From Chryseobacterium gotjawalense (GTDB lineage: Bacteria; Bacteroidota; Bacteroidia; Flavobacteriales; Weeksellaceae), in NCBI RefSeq assembly GCF_030012525.1, contig NZ_CP124855.1, forward strand, positions 186,001 through 250,000: a stretch of 64,000 bases of DNA, written 5' to 3'. Each line of letters begins with the position of its first letter. Position 1 is the stretch's first letter. The notes under the pieces were generated by a model that did no database searches, was not told the origin of the DNA, and saw nothing but the letters and a program-made list of their open reading frames with translations. Made by a program: the position numbers and the translations under genes. Positions 62,494-64,000 of the stretch are shown here, piece by piece.

Positions 62494-62496
62494 CGT

Positions 62497-64000
62497 CTAA
62501 TATTTTATCTTGGCAAGGTTAGCCGTTATTGCTTTGTTCAATGCTTCCTCTTCCGCAATTTGCTTTTCTAACTCTGCTTTCAACGAAGTAAATCGTTCTG
62601 CAAAATTGAAGTCGTCTTCCTCTTCTGCTAACCCTACATATCTTCCTGGGGTAAGCGTGTAATTTAATTTTCTTACTTCTTCAATCGTTGCTACTTTGCA
62701 AAATCCCGCCACATCTTGATACGTTCCATCAGGGTTTCGCCAATTATGATAAGTTCCTGCAACTAATTCAATATCTTCTTCAGTTAAATCTCTGTTTCGT
62801 TTGTTAACTAAAAAACCTAAATTTCTTGCATCAATAAATAGTATTTCATTTTCACGTTTTCTAAAATCACCATTGGTTTTGTTTCGTGATAGAAACCATA
62901 AACAGGCTGGTATCTGAGTATTTAAAAATAGCTTGGTAGGTAGGTTTACGATACAATCCACCAATCCTTTTTCTACTAATGCCTTTCTAATGTCTCCTTC
63001 GCCTGTTGTATTGCTTGTCAAAGCACCTTTACTCAAAACAAAACCTGCTTGTCCTGTTGGTGCTAAGTGATATAAGAAATGTTGTATCCAAGCATAGTTT
63101 GCGTTTCCTGTTGGAGGTGTAAGATTTTCGCCTAATACTTTCCATCTTGCATCATCACGTAACAATTCACCACTCCAATCACTGTCATTAAACGGTGGAT
63201 TGGCAATAATATAATCGGCTTTCAAATCTTTGTGTGCATCATTTAAAAATGAACCTTCGTTGTTCCATTTTACATTACTACTGTCAATGCCCCGAATGGA
63301 TAAATTCATTTTTGCCAGCCGCCAAGTAGTTTGGTTACTCTCTTGTCCGTAAATAGAAATACGGTCGGTAGGATTTAAACTTAAACCTACTTTCCCTTTT
63401 TTCTTGTAGTTGTCTTGATGCGATTTAATAAATTTTTCGCTTTGCACAAACATACCACCACTTCCACAACAAGGGTCAAATACTCGACCTTCATAAGGTT
63501 CAAGCATTTCCACCAACAATTTTACAACGCTTTGTGGTGTGTAAAATTGTCCTCCTTTTTTGCCTTCTGCTAATGCAAATTCACCCAAGAAAAATTCAAA
63601 TACTTGTCCTAATAAATCTTTACTTTGTGCTTCTTTAGTTCCTAAAGTTGCCGAACCAACAAGATTTACAAGTCCGCCCAAACTGGCTTTGTCCAGTTTT
63701 TCTTGTGCAAATACTTTTGGTAAAACACCACGCAAAGAAGGGTTGTCTTTTTCAATAGCATCCATTGCATCGTCAATGTCTTTACCAATGGTCGGCTGTG
63801 TTGCTCTGCCTTGTATGTATGACCAGCGAGCCATAACTGGAACAAAAAATATTTTGTCTGCCAAGTATTCGTTTTTGTCTTCGGGGTCTGCACCTTCACT
63901 TTTAAGTGCAATCAATTTTTGATATTGTTCTTCAAAAGCATCTGATATATATTTCAGGAAGATTAAACCCAAAGCAACATGTTTGTATTCGGCAGCGTCC
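62497..64000 (-). CDS. hsdM: Type I modification methyltransferase subunit M (5' end beyond window)
   Basis: The first 501 codons visible ([22 protein letters not shown] at the edge), with the N-terminal helical part continuing outside. The N6-adenine methyltransferase core shows motif [12 protein letters not shown] and motif [10 protein letters not shown]. The frame crosses the window end, so a start at 63972 (a TTG) is an artefact of the cut. It precedes dinD by three bases and is the first visible gene of the operon. Confidence 0.93.
   Translation of the reverse strand, partial: DAAEYKHVALGLIFLKYISDAFEEQYQKLIALKSEGADPEDKNEYLADKIFFVPVMARWSYIQGRATQPTIGKDIDDAMDAIEKDNPSLRGVLPKVFAQEKLDKASLGGLVNLVGSATLGTKEAQSKDLLGQVFEFFLGEFALAEGKKGGQFYTPQSVVKLLVEMLEPYEGRVFDPCCGSGGMFVQSEKFIKSHQDNYKKKGKVGLSLNPTDRISIYGQESNQTTWRLAKMNLSIRGIDSSNVKWNNEGSFLNDAHKDLKADYIIANPPFNDSDWSGELLRDDARWKVLGENLTPPTGNANYAWIQHFLYHLAPTGQAGFVLSKGALTSNTTGEGDIRKALVEKGLVDCIVNLPTKLFLNTQIPACLWFLSRNKTNGDFRKRENEILFIDARNLGFLVNKRNRDLTEEDIELVAGTYHNWRNPDGTYQDVAGFCKVATIEEVRKLNYTLTPGRYVGLAEEEDDFNFAERFTSLKAELEKQIAEEEALNKAITANLAKIKY

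Noticed and set aside
63972..64000. Start of hsdM at 63972
   Set aside because: The codon is TTG and the frame with family sequence ([11 protein letters not shown]) continues to the window edge.

Overview
The window looks like a chromosome of a Flavobacteriia bacterium, most likely a Weeksellaceae (Chryseobacterium/Kaistella-like) strain. Promoters fit the Bacteroidetes TAnnTTTG (-7) pattern (for example before gpsA, mtaB and the DEAD-box helicase), Shine-Dalgarno sites are not evident, and a T9SS-type sorting tail and PiT/DUF47, mqo and DUF1684 genes of flavobacterial type are present. No rRNA or tRNA gene was recognised.

Core part (about 1-24957): FKBP prolyl isomerase, old yellow enzyme, two short-chain dehydrogenases, topoisomerase III, a membrane-anchored M23 peptidase, gpsA with a hemolysin III-family membrane protein, mqo, three small proteins (two lipoproteins), a large GH63/MGH1-like glycosidase, mtaB, a DEAD-box helicase, a DUF47-PiT phosphate pair and mnmE. 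Two things stand out: an array of six 220-243 bp imperfect repeats in alternating types (15977-17191), and an extra segment of about 50 residues kept in frame inside the N-terminal domain of MnmE.

From the mnmE stop codon to the window end everything is accessory. An 8.0 kb integrative element (24943-32926) lies exactly between the mnmE 3' end (codons for CIGK and stop) and a second, diverged copy of that 3' end. It carries a tyrosine integrase, a RepA-like helicase, a primase-like Toprim protein, a TerS-like protein, integrase arm-type repeats at both ends, and three arrays of 9-bp phased iterons. A second integrase of the same family starts just beyond the right copy, so mnmE appears to hold a tandem stack of elements, as it does for SGI1-type islands in enterobacteria. 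The far end of the second element is not in the window.

Downstream (33-53 kb) is a mosaic: excisionase-like gene, frameshifted DnaE fragment, AbiEi/AbiEii toxin-antitoxin pair, three different IS3-family insertion sequences, and a polymorphic toxin locus. That locus has a 2234-residue secreted SpvB/RHS protein with an L,D-transpeptidase-like (Tlde1-type) C-terminal domain, a likely exported immunity protein and an orphan Rhs tail fragment. One host gene of 451 codons has been broken twice by different IS3-family elements, and both insertions can be removed in frame using their 4-bp target duplications.

The right end (53412 to the window edge) is one tightly packed minus-strand defence operon: hsdM-dinD-hsdS, a small P-loop protein, an Abi_C-domain protein, a coiled-coil membrane protein, kwaA-kwaB (Kiwa), then hsdR. 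A type I restriction system therefore encloses a known anti-phage system plus a three-gene module that I cannot assign to a named system. That module and the mnmE element are the best candidates for undescribed biology.
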